Source: Flavobacterium segetis
GTDB lineage: Bacteria > Bacteroidota > Bacteroidia > Flavobacteriales > Flavobacteriaceae
Length of the DNA: 64,000 nt
Direction of reading: 5' to 3'
Assembly: GCF_900129575.1 (NCBI RefSeq)
Contig: NZ_FQWE01000009.1
Location: forward strand, 62,001 to 126,000
Shown: in pieces, positions 9,577 to 19,465 of the stretch
How positions within the stretch are numbered: the first letter of the stretch is position 1
How the letters are laid out: each line of letters starts with the position of its first letter
Program-made: the position numbers and the translations under genes
The notes under the pieces: model-generated
What the model saw: the letters and a program-made list of their open reading frames with translations, nothing else
The model's database searches: none
Told to the model about the DNA's origin: nothing

Positions 9577-9756
9577 CTTCTATTTTTTTCGAAGCGTTTG
9601 TAATTGTTAAATTTAGTTTGTTGAAAGTAATTTTAAAACTAAGAATGTTAAAACCCGACTGTAAATTTATATCGTGGTATTCTATTTATTTTTCATCTTA
9701 ATTATTTAAATTAAGAGCAGCTCTAAATAATTTTTTTAAAGGTCTTTACAATATTA

Positions 9757-9937
9757 CACCCGTTAGGTGTAATTAGTTTTTGACGGTGATTTTTCGTCTT
9801 TTCGAGTATTTTTCGATAGAAAAATGTATCGAGAACAAGAAAAATTTCATTAAAAGTGGTTCTCGATACATTTTTGCTCCGTTTTATGCCACAAAAAACA
9901 CGCGAACTGACGTTTTGAATGTTTAAACCCAACGGGT
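9757..9937. mobile_element. MITE-like palindromic element, copy 1 (181 bp)
   Basis: This 181-bp non-coding element also occurs at 52498-52678. It begins (C)ACCCGTTAGGTGTA and ends with the inverted form CCCAACGGGT, giving terminal inverted repeats of about 14 bases. It is bounded by a 7-bp direct repeat AATATTA at 9750-9756 and 9938-9944. Inside, AAAAATGTATCGAGAAC (9820-9836) pairs perfectly with 9859-9875, and an outer arm pair around TTCGAGTATTTTT and its complement is imperfect in this copy, so the whole element can fold into a long stem. There is no transposase; it would depend on an element elsewhere in the genome. A 69-codon frame crossing it is not a gene. The rest of the 9516-10106 gap is AT-rich with the helicase promoter and a terminator. 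Confidence 0.82.
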
Positions 9938-10053
9938 AATATTAAATTTATTGATATCTAACACAAATTAAATTAAGATTATTAATTGAAATTTTAAAAA
10001 TCTAGTTTTGATCGCAAATTAAAATTACAAAAGAAAATAGCTTTGATTTATAA

Positions 10054-10078
10054 CAAAAAAACCGGGTAGAAATACCCG
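10054..10078 (-). terminator. Rho-independent terminator of the zinc metallopeptidase gene
   Basis: CGGGTA (10063-10068) pairs with TACCCG (10073-10078) around a 4-base loop. On the minus strand a T-run follows (A-run at 10055-10061 on the plus strand). It lies just after the stop at 10107. Confidence 0.8.
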
Positions 10079-10106
10079 ATTTAAACTAATTTCATGAAAG
10101 TTTGAC

Positions 10107-10967
10107 TTATCTAATTTCAGCAAAAGTATCACCTTGATTTATGTCACCTGTTTTATAACCTTTCATAAACCAAGCTTTACGTTGAGCCGAAGTCCCATGA
10201 GTAAAAGATTCTGGAACAATGCGTCCTTGTATTTTAGATTGTATTGCATCATCTCCTACGGCGTGAGCCGCACTTAGCGCTTGATCAATGTCACCTTCTT
10301 CTAAAAAATTATTCATTTTTTGGTTATAATGCGTCCAAACTCCTGCGTAAAAATCAGCTTGAAGTTCTAAAGCCACAGATAACTTATTAGCTTCAGCCTG
10401 ACTTTTTCCCTGTTGAAGCTTTCGCATGTTAATTGCTGTTCCTAATAAAGTTTGCACGTGATGCCCAATCTCATGCGCTATTACATACGCCTTCGTAAAA
10501 TCACCACCTTGCGCGCCAAACTTAGTTTCTAGCTCTTCAAAAAAAGCTAAATCCATATACACTTTTTGATCAGCAGGACAATAAAAAGGACCAGAAGCTG
10601 AGGTAGCAGTTCCACATCCCGTTTCATAGGAATCCGTAAATAAAACCAGATTTGGTCTTTCATACTGCAAATTATTTTCTTGAAATATTTTTTTCCATAC
10701 ATCTTCAGTATCAACTAATATTGCTTCGATAATTTTACCTTCTTTTTTTTCTGTGGCGCTTAATTCTCGTTGTTCAGTAGGTTCATTTTGAGAACCTTGC
10801 GTTTGCTGTAATATATTGCCTATCATTTGACCGTTTTCACCACCAAAAACATTAAGTAATAAAATCACTATTCCTATAATTCCACCTCCTATAATGGTCT
10901 TTCCACCTGAGGACATTCCTCTCTTATCTTCAAAATTTTCACTACTACGTCTGCCACTCCATTTCAT
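10107..10967 (-). CDS. Membrane-anchored neutral zinc metallopeptidase (YpfJ family, PF04228)
   Basis: This 286-residue protein starts with a short basic cytosolic part (MKWSGRRSSENFEDKRG) followed by a glycine-rich then hydrophobic segment (about residues 22-42), the single membrane anchor typical of this family. The zinc site is His165-Glu166-Ile-Gly-His169 in VIAHEIGHHVQ. LELQADFYAGVW supplies the third ligand region, and CGTATSASGPFYCPADQKVYMD is a family signature. The catalytic domain should face the periplasm. No physiological substrate is established for the family. Length is normal. It lies immediately downstream of the large histidine kinase (41-base gap), so read-through transcription is possible, and a terminator follows. 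Confidence 0.9.
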   Translation of the reverse strand: MKWSGRRSSENFEDKRGMSSGGKTIIGGGIIGIVILLLNVFGGENGQMIGNILQQTQGSQNEPTEQRELSATEKKEGKIIEAILVDTEDVWKKIFQENNLQYERPNLVLFTDSYETGCGTATSASGPFYCPADQKVYMDLAFFEELETKFGAQGGDFTKAYVIAHEIGHHVQTLLGTAINMRKLQQGKSQAEANKLSVALELQADFYAGVWTHYNQKMNNFLEEGDIDQALSAAHAVGDDAIQSKIQGRIVPESFTHGTSAQRKAWFMKGYKTGDINQGDTFAEIR

Positions 10968-11008
10968 ATTTCATATTTTTTATGTTAAAATACTTCAGTT
11001 TTTAATTG

Positions 11009-14000
11009 TCAATTTTCAGGTATCCATTTTAAAAAAGTTTTTTCAATAATTCCTTTCAAAATGGGTTTAGGAATATAATCATCCATTCCTGAGGCTATAC
11101 ATTTATTTCGTTCCTCTTTTTCAGTTCCAGCAGTAATAGCTATGATTGGGACTTCTTTCCCTAACTTCAATTTTCTAATAATTTCTGTAGCTTCATAACC
11201 ATTCATTATTGGCATTTGAATATCCATAAAAATAATATCTGGAATTACAGATTCAAATTGAATTACCGCTTGCTCTCCATTTACGGCTTCAAAAACAGTA
11301 GTTTTCAAAGATAAATTTTTAATAATAGTTTTGAGTAGTAGCATATTTACACGATTGTCTTCAACAAGTAACACCTTTACATTTTTTCCTACATCAATAC
11401 TTCTATTATTTTCTTTATTGTTCTTTTCACTACTTAATTGATTTTTTTCTAGTTCTTCACCTTGTTCGTTACTTGTCTCCAATTCTAAATCAAAGTAAAA
11501 TGTGCTTCCTATTTCAATTGCGCTTTCTAATTGTAAATGACTGCTCATCAATCCTAGCAATTGATTTGAAATAGTGAGTCCTAATCCTGTACCACCAAAC
11601 TTTCTGGTTGTAGAGCTATCCTCCTGAGAAAATGCTTTAAATATTTTCTTTTTATTTTCTTCAAGAATTCCAATTCCTGTATCAATAACTGCAAATCGAA
11701 TTACTTTTCTGGTTTCATTTCTGGATTCTATTAAAGATAGATCAACTGTAATTGTACCTTTTTCAGTAAACTTTACTGCATTTGATAACAGATTTATCAA
11801 TATTTGTTTTAATCGAACACTATCCAACCAAAAATATTTTGGAATATTTTCTCCAATAAAAAGTTCTAAATTTAGTTTTTTCTGGTTTGATTCAAATAAT
11901 ATTAAATCTATAACTTGTTTTAAAAGAATATTAATATCATTTTTTTCTATGTAGAGATCTAGTTTACCTGCCTCTATTTTTGAAAAATCTAATATGTCAT
12001 TAATTATATCAAGAAGCGAATGTGCTGATTGATTAATTGTTGTCATATACTTTTCTTGTATTGGACCAAGATCGGTGTTCATCAATAAATCAGTAAACCC
12101 AATTATTCCATTTAATGGCGTTCGAATTTCATGACTCATATTGGCTAAAAATTCCGACTTCGATTTATTAGCAGCTTCTGCTAATTCTTTTTCTTTAATA
12201 AAGGTTTCTGCTTTTTTACGTTCGGTAATATCAATAAATATACCCTCTATAAAAGCTATATTTCCATCTTTATAAATGGTATCTCCAAATTCCTCGACCC
12301 AAACAATTTCATTGCTTTTATTAATAATTCGATAGGTTAAGTGAATTGGAATTTTCTGGTCAATTGCTCTTTTTTGAGCAGCTATAGTTTTTATTTTATC
12401 TTGAGGATGAATTAAATTAATAAATGATATTTCATTATTAAAGAAACTAACTTTTGGATAACCTGTTAATTTTTCAATATTATCATTGATGTAAATTTTA
12501 GTGTTATTTTCATCATAATTTGATAAATAAACGGTTCCTGGAATGTTATTAGCCAGTAATCTAAACTTTTCTTCACTCTCGTGAATTGCATTTTCATTTG
12601 TAATTCTTTCAATTGAAGAAGAAACATTACGTGCAAGAGTTTGTAAAATAGTTACTTCATCTTCTGACCATTTTTTTACATTTTGTGTATCATCAAATCC
12701 TAAAAAGCCATCAAATTTTTTATTGATAAAAATTGGAAAAAGTATAAGAGAAACTACTTCTAAATTCTCTAATTTTTTCTTCAGAGTTGAACTTTCAATT
12801 TCACTAATAGTTGACTCTAAAATTTTATTTTCTAGAAGTGGATTGAGCAACTCTTCAAAATATTCATAAGGGATTTTTTGAAGTTTAGGATTAATTTCTG
12901 TTAAAACATCGTTGTGTATAATCCACCTGTATTTTTGACAAATTGTTTTTGTCGCTGCATCATTTTTATAATAATATGCTCTATGCGATTTCGTTGCTTT
13001 ACCCATGATGATAAGAACATCTGAAAAAATGGCATCAATATCTTTGCTATTTAAAAATTTTTCTGTACAAATGGCCATTGCAGTCAATAGTTCACTTTTA
13101 TACTTTAGATTTTTTTCTACTTTGTAACGACTTTGAGAAATGACCGTTATTGCAATCGAATCAGCAATTGATCTTGCAAAAATTATGTCATCGTTGTCCC
13201 AAAATTTCTGACTAGTAACGTTTTCAAAACTTAACACTCCTGATAAAGTTCCATTGTTAAAAATAGGTATATCTAGCTGCGATTTTATATCATGCTGCAA
13301 AAAATAGTCTTTTGTAAATTCAGAAAATTCGTGTTTACTAAACACATCTGTTGCGCAAATTAGTGTGTTATTTAGTAATGATTCAAAATAAATAGGGTAT
13401 TTATTTCTTTCTAATGCAAGACCTTGACTGTAGGTATTAATTTCTAAATTATAAAGAATTTCGCAAGTGATCTTATTTTGGCTATAACTCCAATAACTAA
13501 CTCTACTGCATTGTGTTATTTTAGCAGCTGATTCAATTATTTGCATCAAACTAATATCAAGATTTCCATAATCGCTATAATCAGTAGAAGATATATGTTT
13601 TAGGACCTCATTATAACTCTCTCTTTTTTTCTGTTGAATTATATTTTCTCGTTCAATTTCTTTGAATTTAGTTACGTCTCTTGCAATACCTGAATATCCA
13701 ATAATAGTTCCTAAAGTATTGCGACGAATGATCACCTTTTGGGAGACCCATAATTCCTCTCCGTTCTTCTTTATTAACGGAAATTCTTTAACTGGAAAAA
13801 AGTCTTCATTTTCGATTGGATTTTGATAGTATTCAATAATACTTGCTGCAAAATCTAATTTTATAAATGCTGCGTAATTTTTATTTATTATTTCGCTGTT
13901 TTTATAACCAAAAGACTTCGCGGTAAAATCATTTACAAACGTAAAATTACCTTCAATATCAACTTCAAAAATGAGATCAACTGCATTTTCTATTAAATCT

Positions 14001-15025
14001 TTATATTGATTTCGAATTTGAATTTCATTTGTAATATCTTGACCATTAACTACTAATAAATTTTCGGAAAATCGTTTGTTATCCCATTGTATGTATTTAA
14101 ATTCACCGTTCTTACATTTTACTTTATGAACGCAAATTTTTTCCTCACTAAAATTACTTTTGTTTAAATCGCTGTAAAAGTTTCCGCTGTCAGTAAGTTT
14201 CCAGTAGCCTACATCCATTATCTCATTTACGTTGTAACCTAATATTATTTCTACGTTTTCGCTGCAAAATACAATTTCGTCTTTTTTGTTTGTAGCTAAT
14301 ATTAGAGAATTTCCCTCATTTATAATTTTATTATTGAATCTAGTTTCGTTTCTGTTATTAAGCCACATAACATAATTTACATAATTGATTATTGTAATGA
14401 TTATGCAATTAATTAAAAGCAGTAAAATTGTTCTTAATGGTATCAGATCAAAAAGATAAGTTATACATATAAAGGAAAATATAAATGCCACAAAAGACCA
14501 ATATAATACAGCTGATTTAAATAGAGAATAAGAAAAATAAAATGAAACTACAAATGCAGTGACGGGAATGAGATCGTTCGGTGAATTAATTAAATTCCTA
14601 CAAATTGATGCGTAAAAAATTAAGAAACCAATAATAAAAATATAGTTTATATTCTTAAAAACTATTCTGAGCTTAGTACTTAAATAATATACTATCAACA
14701 GTGAAAATCCTATGGTACAGTTGATAAGAAGTAGACTTTTTGGTCTTATTTTAAAATGTTCAAGCACAAGCTCCAAAACTGGTAAAGTAATTCCTAATAA
14801 AAGCGCATAAATTTGATATTCCTTCTTCTTTGTAAATGGACCGGAACTTTTATCTAACAAATTACTTTTTAAACCTTTCTTAATTTCGAAGATTTTGTAA
14901 ACTAAAAAGAAAAGTAGTACTGGAACTAATATGCTATAAAGTATGTCACTCACTGCTGAATGTGAATTTAGAGTAATAAATTGCTCCATGGCAGTACTAT
15001 TTACTTGAAAAAAATGTAATGCCAT
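11009..15025 (-). CDS. Membrane hybrid sensor histidine kinase with PAS and GAF domains and receiver
   Basis: This 1338-residue protein begins with about seven membrane helices (residues 20-230), then approximately PAS (240-330), PAS (340-455), GAF (480-630), GAF (645-805) and PAS (815-930). The kinase core has a HisKA motif with His965 ([12 protein letters not shown]), an N box ([15 protein letters not shown]), G1 DTGIGI and G2 GTGLGL. A receiver domain with phospho-acceptor Asp1268 ([14 protein letters not shown]) closes the protein. No Hpt domain and no DNA-binding output are present, so the phosphate must go to a separate protein or the receiver acts within the kinase. No response regulator lies next to it; it is an orphan. 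An in-frame ATG 12 codons in ([10 protein letters not shown]) is an alternative start. The ligand sensed is unknown. Confidence 0.9.
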   Translation of the reverse strand: MALHFFQVNSTAMEQFITLNSHSAVSDILYSILVPVLLFFLVYKIFEIKKGLKSNLLDKSSGPFTKKKEYQIYALLLGITLPVLELVLEHFKIRPKSLLLINCTIGFSLLIVYYLSTKLRIVFKNINYIFIIGFLIFYASICRNLINSPNDLIPVTAFVVSFYFSYSLFKSAVLYWSFVAFIFSFICITYLFDLIPLRTILLLLINCIIITIINYVNYVMWLNNRNETRFNNKIINEGNSLILATNKKDEIVFCSENVEIILGYNVNEIMDVGYWKLTDSGNFYSDLNKSNFSEEKICVHKVKCKNGEFKYIQWDNKRFSENLLVVNGQDITNEIQIRNQYKDLIENAVDLIFEVDIEGNFTFVNDFTAKSFGYKNSEIINKNYAAFIKLDFAASIIEYYQNPIENEDFFPVKEFPLIKKNGEELWVSQKVIIRRNTLGTIIGYSGIARDVTKFKEIERENIIQQKKRESYNEVLKHISSTDYSDYGNLDISLMQIIESAAKITQCSRVSYWSYSQNKITCEILYNLEINTYSQGLALERNKYPIYFESLLNNTLICATDVFSKHEFSEFTKDYFLQHDIKSQLDIPIFNNGTLSGVLSFENVTSQKFWDNDDIIFARSIADSIAITVISQSRYKVEKNLKYKSELLTAMAICTEKFLNSKDIDAIFSDVLIIMGKATKSHRAYYYKNDAATKTICQKYRWIIHNDVLTEINPKLQKIPYEYFEELLNPLLENKILESTISEIESSTLKKKLENLEVVSLILFPIFINKKFDGFLGFDDTQNVKKWSEDEVTILQTLARNVSSSIERITNENAIHESEEKFRLLANNIPGTVYLSNYDENNTKIYINDNIEKLTGYPKVSFFNNEISFINLIHPQDKIKTIAAQKRAIDQKIPIHLTYRIINKSNEIVWVEEFGDTIYKDGNIAFIEGIFIDITERKKAETFIKEKELAEAANKSKSEFLANMSHEIRTPLNGIIGFTDLLMNTDLGPIQEKYMTTINQSAHSLLDIINDILDFSKIEAGKLDLYIEKNDINILLKQVIDLILFESNQKKLNLELFIGENIPKYFWLDSVRLKQILINLLSNAVKFTEKGTITVDLSLIESRNETRKVIRFAVIDTGIGILEENKKKIFKAFSQEDSSTTRKFGGTGLGLTISNQLLGLMSSHLQLESAIEIGSTFYFDLELETSNEQGEELEKNQLSSEKNNKENNRSIDVGKNVKVLLVEDNRVNMLLLKTIIKNLSLKTTVFEAVNGEQAVIQFESVIPDIIFMDIQMPIMNGYEATEIIRKLKLGKEVPIIAITAGTEKEERNKCIASGMDDYIPKPILKGIIEKTFLKWIPEN

Positions 15026-15143
15026 AAATTAGTGGTCTTAGGTTTAAGAAAATCAAACGGAGCAATTTGATTTTAAGAATAAACTTAGGGAATTATTTTT
15101 ACTAAATTGTCAAAAAGGATATAATTTAGTTGTTTAAAAATAT

Positions 15144-15926
15144 TTATAATTGTTTGTTTGCAACTTCGCTCTTGTCTGGAAATCCAATAATACTGCTGTA
15201 TAGTGCGTAATATAAAGAATACATAAATGGAAGCGTAAAAAAGATACCTACGCAACAACCAATAAATCCCACTAAAGTTCCTAAGTAGCTTACTACAAAT
15301 AATCCTAATATAATTAAGGGTTGTTTTGATACAATTGTAATACTAGCTTTAAGCGCATCAACGCCATTTAATTTTCCAAAAATAATAAGTGGAATAGTCA
15401 AAATTGTAAACAATGAAATCACTATGTTAACTAGGTAATTAAATGCAGGGATTTCAATATAATTTAATAGTAATGATAATACTGAACTAACTAAAGATAG
15501 TAAAAATGTTGCAATAAAAAGTTCTTTAAAAATGGGCAACTTGTAATATTCAAACATTGTAGCAACATGGAACTCTTCATCATTTTCAGCACAATAGGCC
15601 ATTTTTATTAAACCTGCTGTAAGTGGACTTAATAACGATCCTAGCAAAATAGTTATGGCGGATATGACTATTAGTGTGGTAAAACCAAAAGTTTCAACTT
15701 GTAAATTTTCAGGTTTAAACAACTCTAAAAGTGCCGTACCGCCCAAAAAAGCTACTAAAAGTCCAAAAACAACTATGGATAAAAGAAAGAAAAAAACAAA
15801 AATAATTAATCCGCCATACAACGCAATTTTTTTATAATTTTCAAATGCGTGCTCAAAAACAATTGAAAAATCTAAGTTGTATCCTTCTTTTTTTATTACC
15901 TCTATTCTGTCTTCTGTGCTATTCAT
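15144..15926 (-). CDS. Polytopic membrane protein of unknown function
   Basis: A 260-residue protein with a short charged N-terminus (MNSTEDRIEVIKKEGYNLDF) and about six hydrophobic helices, the first at roughly residues 36-62 (LYGGLIIFVFFFLLSIVVFGL). I do not recognise a catalytic motif. The pattern, a cytosolic amphipathic start followed by paired helices with an amphipathic stretch such as FGKLNGVDALKASITIVSKQ, recalls the membrane domains annotated as glycerophosphodiester phosphodiesterase membrane domain or DUF975/DUF4013 families, in which no activity has been shown. It lies upstream of the histidine kinase on the same strand with a 118-base gap, and downstream of the aldehyde dehydrogenase. 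No function is assigned. Confidence 0.7.
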   Translation of the reverse strand: MNSTEDRIEVIKKEGYNLDFSIVFEHAFENYKKIALYGGLIIFVFFFLLSIVVFGLLVAFLGGTALLELFKPENLQVETFGFTTLIVISAITILLGSLLSPLTAGLIKMAYCAENDEEFHVATMFEYYKLPIFKELFIATFLLSLVSSVLSLLLNYIEIPAFNYLVNIVISLFTILTIPLIIFGKLNGVDALKASITIVSKQPLIILGLFVVSYLGTLVGFIGCCVGIFFTLPFMYSLYYALYSSIIGFPDKSEVANKQL

Positions 15927-16084
15927 TTGGTTTAAGTTTTGATTGGTTATTAAATTTTATAATTTTGTTGAAATAAGTTTTATAATTTTCTTATACTCGC
16001 TGTTCTTCGCAAATGTAATAATTTCGACTAAAATAGTAACTTTTTAGAAAAATCATTTAAAGAGTAGCACTTTTGCTGACGATT

Positions 16085-17413
16085 CTACAGCCAGTTTAGC
16101 ACTTTTCGTATGGTTTTTAATTTGTCTTTGTATGGTGCATAACGTAAAGGTAAATCTAACCAAGTTCCTCTTTTTACAACTGATTTCTTATGAGAAAATA
16201 TGTCAAAGCTTAGTTTGCCATGATAAGCGCCCATTCCTGACGTACCAACGCCACCAAAAGGTAGTCTATTATTTACTAAATGTACTACTGTGTCGTTTAT
16301 ACAACCTCCACCAAAAGAATATTTCAGCAGTACATCATCAACAAAGGTTTTGTTTTCTGAGAATAAATAGAGCGATAAAGGCTTATCAAAACTGCTAATA
16401 ATTTTTTCGACTTCATTTATGGTTTCGTATGAAATAATAGGTAATATTGGTCCAAAAATTTCTTCTTGCATAACTTTGGAATCCATTTTTGGTTCATCTA
16501 GTAGAGTAGGCGCTAAAAATAAAGTGTCTATATTTGATTGACCTCCATAAATTATATGCTGATTTTCTAATAAACTTAATTGCCTTTGCCAATTTTTTAA
16601 ATTAATTATTCTGGCATAATCAGGCGAGTCAGCCGGATTTGTTCCTAAAGCATTTTTAATCTCTTGAATTAATAATTTAACAAAAGAATCTTTCACTTTG
16701 TGGCTTACTAAAATATAATCAGGAGCCACACAGGTTTGTCCTGCATTAATTATTTTCCCCCAAATAATTCGTTTAGCACTAAGTTCTAAATTGGCAGTTT
16801 CGTCAACTATGCAGGGACTTTTCCCACCAAGTTCAAGCGTAACGGGAGTTAGATTTTCAGCTGCTGCTCTTGCAACTATTTTGCCTACGGGAACACTTCC
16901 AGTGAAAAATATATAATCCCATCGTTTTTTTAATAATTCGGCGGCAATTGTTGCATCTCCAGTCACAACTACAACCTCTTTTGCAGGGAAAACTTCACTG
17001 ATTATTTTGGCGATTATTTTAGAAGTATTTGGTGTGAGTTCAGAAGGTTTTAAAGTAACTTTATTCCCAGCTGCAACTGCGGCAACAAGGGGACACAAAG
17101 CCAATTGAAATGGATAATTCCATGGAGAAAGTATTAATACATTTCCATAAGGTTCGCTATAAATATAATCTGAGGAGGGAAAATTAATAATAGATGGCCA
17201 TACTTTTTTTGGCTTAGCCCAAGAATTTATATTTTTTATTGTTTCTTTTAGATCGCTAATTACATAATTAGTTTCTGTTAAAACGGCTTCAAAAGCAGGT
17301 TTTCTAAAATCATCGTATAAAGCTTTAATGATTGCATCCTCGTGTTTTGTAATTGCGTGCAATAATTTTATTAGAGATTCTTTGCGGTATTTAATATTAG
17401 TTTTATGATTCAT
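16085..17413 (-). CDS. Aldehyde dehydrogenase, class 3-like
   Basis: This 442-residue protein has the short ALDH3-type architecture. The NAD-binding region has GNVLILSPWNYPFQLALCP and FFTGSVPVGKIVARAAAE. The general-base Glu194 lies in VTLELGGKSP, and the catalytic Cys228 in NAGQTCVAPDY. The late EEIFGPILPI and the C-terminal GGVGTSGMGAYHGKLSFDIFSHKKSV are also present. It should oxidise medium- or long-chain fatty or aromatic aldehydes to acids with NAD(P). No membrane anchor is obvious, although the C-terminus (YKDKLKTIRKVLNWL) could be amphipathic. It stands alone; no alcohol dehydrogenase or alkane gene is nearby. Family assignment is secure and substrate is open. Confidence 0.93.
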   Translation of the reverse strand: MNHKTNIKYRKESLIKLLHAITKHEDAIIKALYDDFRKPAFEAVLTETNYVISDLKETIKNINSWAKPKKVWPSIINFPSSDYIYSEPYGNVLILSPWNYPFQLALCPLVAAVAAGNKVTLKPSELTPNTSKIIAKIISEVFPAKEVVVVTGDATIAAELLKKRWDYIFFTGSVPVGKIVARAAAENLTPVTLELGGKSPCIVDETANLELSAKRIIWGKIINAGQTCVAPDYILVSHKVKDSFVKLLIQEIKNALGTNPADSPDYARIINLKNWQRQLSLLENQHIIYGGQSNIDTLFLAPTLLDEPKMDSKVMQEEIFGPILPIISYETINEVEKIISSFDKPLSLYLFSENKTFVDDVLLKYSFGGGCINDTVVHLVNNRLPFGGVGTSGMGAYHGKLSFDIFSHKKSVVKRGTWLDLPLRYAPYKDKLKTIRKVLNWL

Positions 17414-17553
17414 TGGATAATTTTAATTCTAAAAATACATATTATTATTTTAAAAAAAACTTTCATTTAGATACAAAACAACAAAACGGGAAATTTCACT
17501 ATTTCAAGTCTTTCTATTTACCTTATTTATAAACTAAAAAAGAGTACTAGATA

Positions 17554-18243
17554 CTAAACAGCATTCCAAATCGCATCATCTGGAGTGGAGGCATTTACAC
17601 TTAAATTTTCTTTCGTTACTGGATGTATAAATACTAATTTTCGTGCATGAAGATGAATTCCGCCATCAGGATTGCTACGATCAAATCCATATTTTAAATC
17701 TCCTTTTATGGGTGATCCAATTGCCGAAAGTTGTGCTCTAATTTGGTGGTGTCTGCCCGTGTGCAAATTGATTTCTAATGCAAAATAATTATTGAGTTCT
17801 TTAATTATTTTATAATCTAAACTCGCTAGTTTACTATCTGGAACTTCTTTTAAATGCGCTTTAGAACTATTATTTTTTTCGTTTCTTTTTAAATAGTGTA
17901 TTAACTTATCTTCTGGTTTCAAAGGTTTATTTTTAACAATACACCAATACGTTTTTTGAGTTTCTCTATTACTAAAAAGTTCATTCATTCTTGTCAACGC
18001 TTTACTGGTGCGTGCAAAAACTACAATTCCTGTTGTAGGACGATCTAATCGATGTACTACACCAAGAAAAACTTCTCCGGGCTTGTTATACTTATCCTTA
18101 ATGTATTCCTTAACCACATCAGACAATGGTTTATCACCCGTTTTATCACCTTGTACAATATCACCAACGCGCTTATTTACTATGATAAGATGGTTGTCTT
18201 CATGCAGAATTTGCAGATTAGATTTTGTTGAAACTATTTTCAT
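17554..18243 (-). CDS. RluA-family 23S rRNA/tRNA pseudouridine synthase
   Basis: From the ATG at 18243 the product is 229 residues, beginning MKIVSTKSNLQILHEDNHL, which fits the family start. The in-frame ATG at 18291 would add 16 residues and overlap the panB intergenic space, so it is less likely. The catalytic Asp lies in VVHRLDRPTTGIVVFAR. Other signatures are LHTGRHHQIRAQLS and GIHLHARKLVFIHPVT near the C-terminus. There is no N-terminal S4 domain, as in the short RluA/RluC-like single-domain members of Bacteroidetes. It isomerises uridine to pseudouridine in structured RNA; the target cannot be told from the sequence. It follows panB by 28 bases, so the two are probably co-transcribed. 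Confidence 0.92.
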   Translation of the reverse strand: MKIVSTKSNLQILHEDNHLIIVNKRVGDIVQGDKTGDKPLSDVVKEYIKDKYNKPGEVFLGVVHRLDRPTTGIVVFARTSKALTRMNELFSNRETQKTYWCIVKNKPLKPEDKLIHYLKRNEKNNSSKAHLKEVPDSKLASLDYKIIKELNNYFALEINLHTGRHHQIRAQLSAIGSPIKGDLKYGFDRSNPDGGIHLHARKLVFIHPVTKENLSVNASTPDDAIWNAV

Positions 18244-18271
18244 TATAATTCCTTTAGCTGGGATTTGATTA

Positions 18272-19090
18272 TTAATACTGCTCATGCGCATTAGGAAAAT
18301 CAGCTGATTTCACATCAGTAACATACTGACCAATTGCCGTTTTCATTCCATCATATAGATCCATGTAACGTCTAAGAAAACGAGGACTAAATTCATTATT
18401 CATTCCCAGCATATCGTGAATTACAAGCACTTGTCCATCAACTCCGCCACCAGCACCAATTCCTATAACAGGGATTGAAATACTTTTAGCCACTTTCTCT
18501 GCTAGATGAGCTGGAATTTTTTCTAATACTAATGCAAAACATCCTAAACTTTCAAGCAATTTAGCATCGTCCATTAATTTATCAGCTTCCTCATCCTCTT
18601 TGGCACGAACGGTATAAGTTCCAAATTTATAAATGCTTTGTGGAGTCAAACCTAAATGTCCCATCACTGGAATTCCTGCATTTAATATTTTCTTTATAGA
18701 ATCTTTTATTTCTTTTCCACCCTCTAGTTTTACTGCATGTCCGCCACTTTCTTTCATAATTCTGATAGAGGAACGTAAGGCTTCTTTTGGATCAGATTGA
18801 TAACTTCCAAATGGTAAATCTACAACAACAAGCGCTCTTTCAATTGCTCTAACAACTGATGATGCATGATAAATCATTTGGTCTAAAGTGATAGGTAACG
18901 TAGTTTCATGCCCAGCCATTACATTAGAAGCTGAATCACCTACAAGAATCACATCTATTCCGGCTGAATCAACAATTTTAGCCATAGTATAATCATAGGC
19001 GGTAAGCATTGCGATTTTTTCGCCATTAGCTTTCATTTCGATCAGCGACTTTGTAGTTACTCTTTTGTAATCTTTTTTTGCGACAGACAT
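18272..19090 (-). CDS. panB: 3-methyl-2-oxobutanoate hydroxymethyltransferase
   Basis: The likely start is the ATG at 19090 ([20 protein letters not shown]), giving 272 residues; a further in-frame ATG at 19135 adds 15 hydrophobic residues with no family support. PanB motifs are complete: [41 protein letters not shown] carries the metal-binding Asp, followed by [44 protein letters not shown] with the catalytic Glu, and [25 protein letters not shown]. It transfers a hydroxymethyl group from methylene-tetrahydrofolate to ketoisovalerate, the first step of pantothenate and CoA synthesis. No other pantothenate genes are adjacent; a pseudouridine synthase follows. Confidence 0.97.
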   Translation of the reverse strand: MSVAKKDYKRVTTKSLIEMKANGEKIAMLTAYDYTMAKIVDSAGIDVILVGDSASNVMAGHETTLPITLDQMIYHASSVVRAIERALVVVDLPFGSYQSDPKEALRSSIRIMKESGGHAVKLEGGKEIKDSIKKILNAGIPVMGHLGLTPQSIYKFGTYTVRAKEDEEADKLMDDAKLLESLGCFALVLEKIPAHLAEKVAKSISIPVIGIGAGGGVDGQVLVIHDMLGMNNEFSPRFLRRYMDLYDGMKTAIGQYVTDVKSADFPNAHEQY

Positions 19091-19401
19091 AATTGGTATT
19101 TTAAGTTGGTAAAGGTAATAAAATGAATATTTCATTTCTTAAAAACACGCAGTATTATTAAGGTTTTTAAAAAGTTACTTTTTTATGTTTTTCTACCTTT
19201 AAATCCGCTAAAGAAAGTAGTTTACAGTGACACATTTTCTTTAATTATTTCAATCTAAAGAACTTCTAGTTACAAGGAGCACTTTTCTTTTAAAGCATTA
19301 ATCATAGCAATAAGAAATGCTAATCTATACTGTGAAAAAGGTGTACTTACAAATTAATATTAATCTTAAGTGCTAGAAAGTAATTGAAAATTAATATGTT
19401 A

Positions 19402-19417
19402 TGTGACAATTATCACT
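19402..19417 (+). promoter_or_regulatory. CRP/FNR-like palindrome upstream of the SQR-like gene
   Basis: TGTGA-CAATTA-TCACT matches the TGTGA-N6-TCACA pattern of the CRP/FNR superfamily in nine of ten positions. It lies 49 bases before the ATG of the sulfide:quinone oxidoreductase-like gene. No other sequence of the 19091-19465 gap stands out. Regulation by redox, oxygen or cyclic nucleotide through such a factor is inference. Confidence 0.45.
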
Positions 19418-19465
19418 TTTCATATCGTTGAGACAAAGTACTTTTAAATTATAAAAATCAATATT

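Noticed and set aside
9723..9932. A 69-codon minus-strand frame.
   Set aside because: It lies almost wholly within the palindromic element, and its sequence is explained by that repeat.
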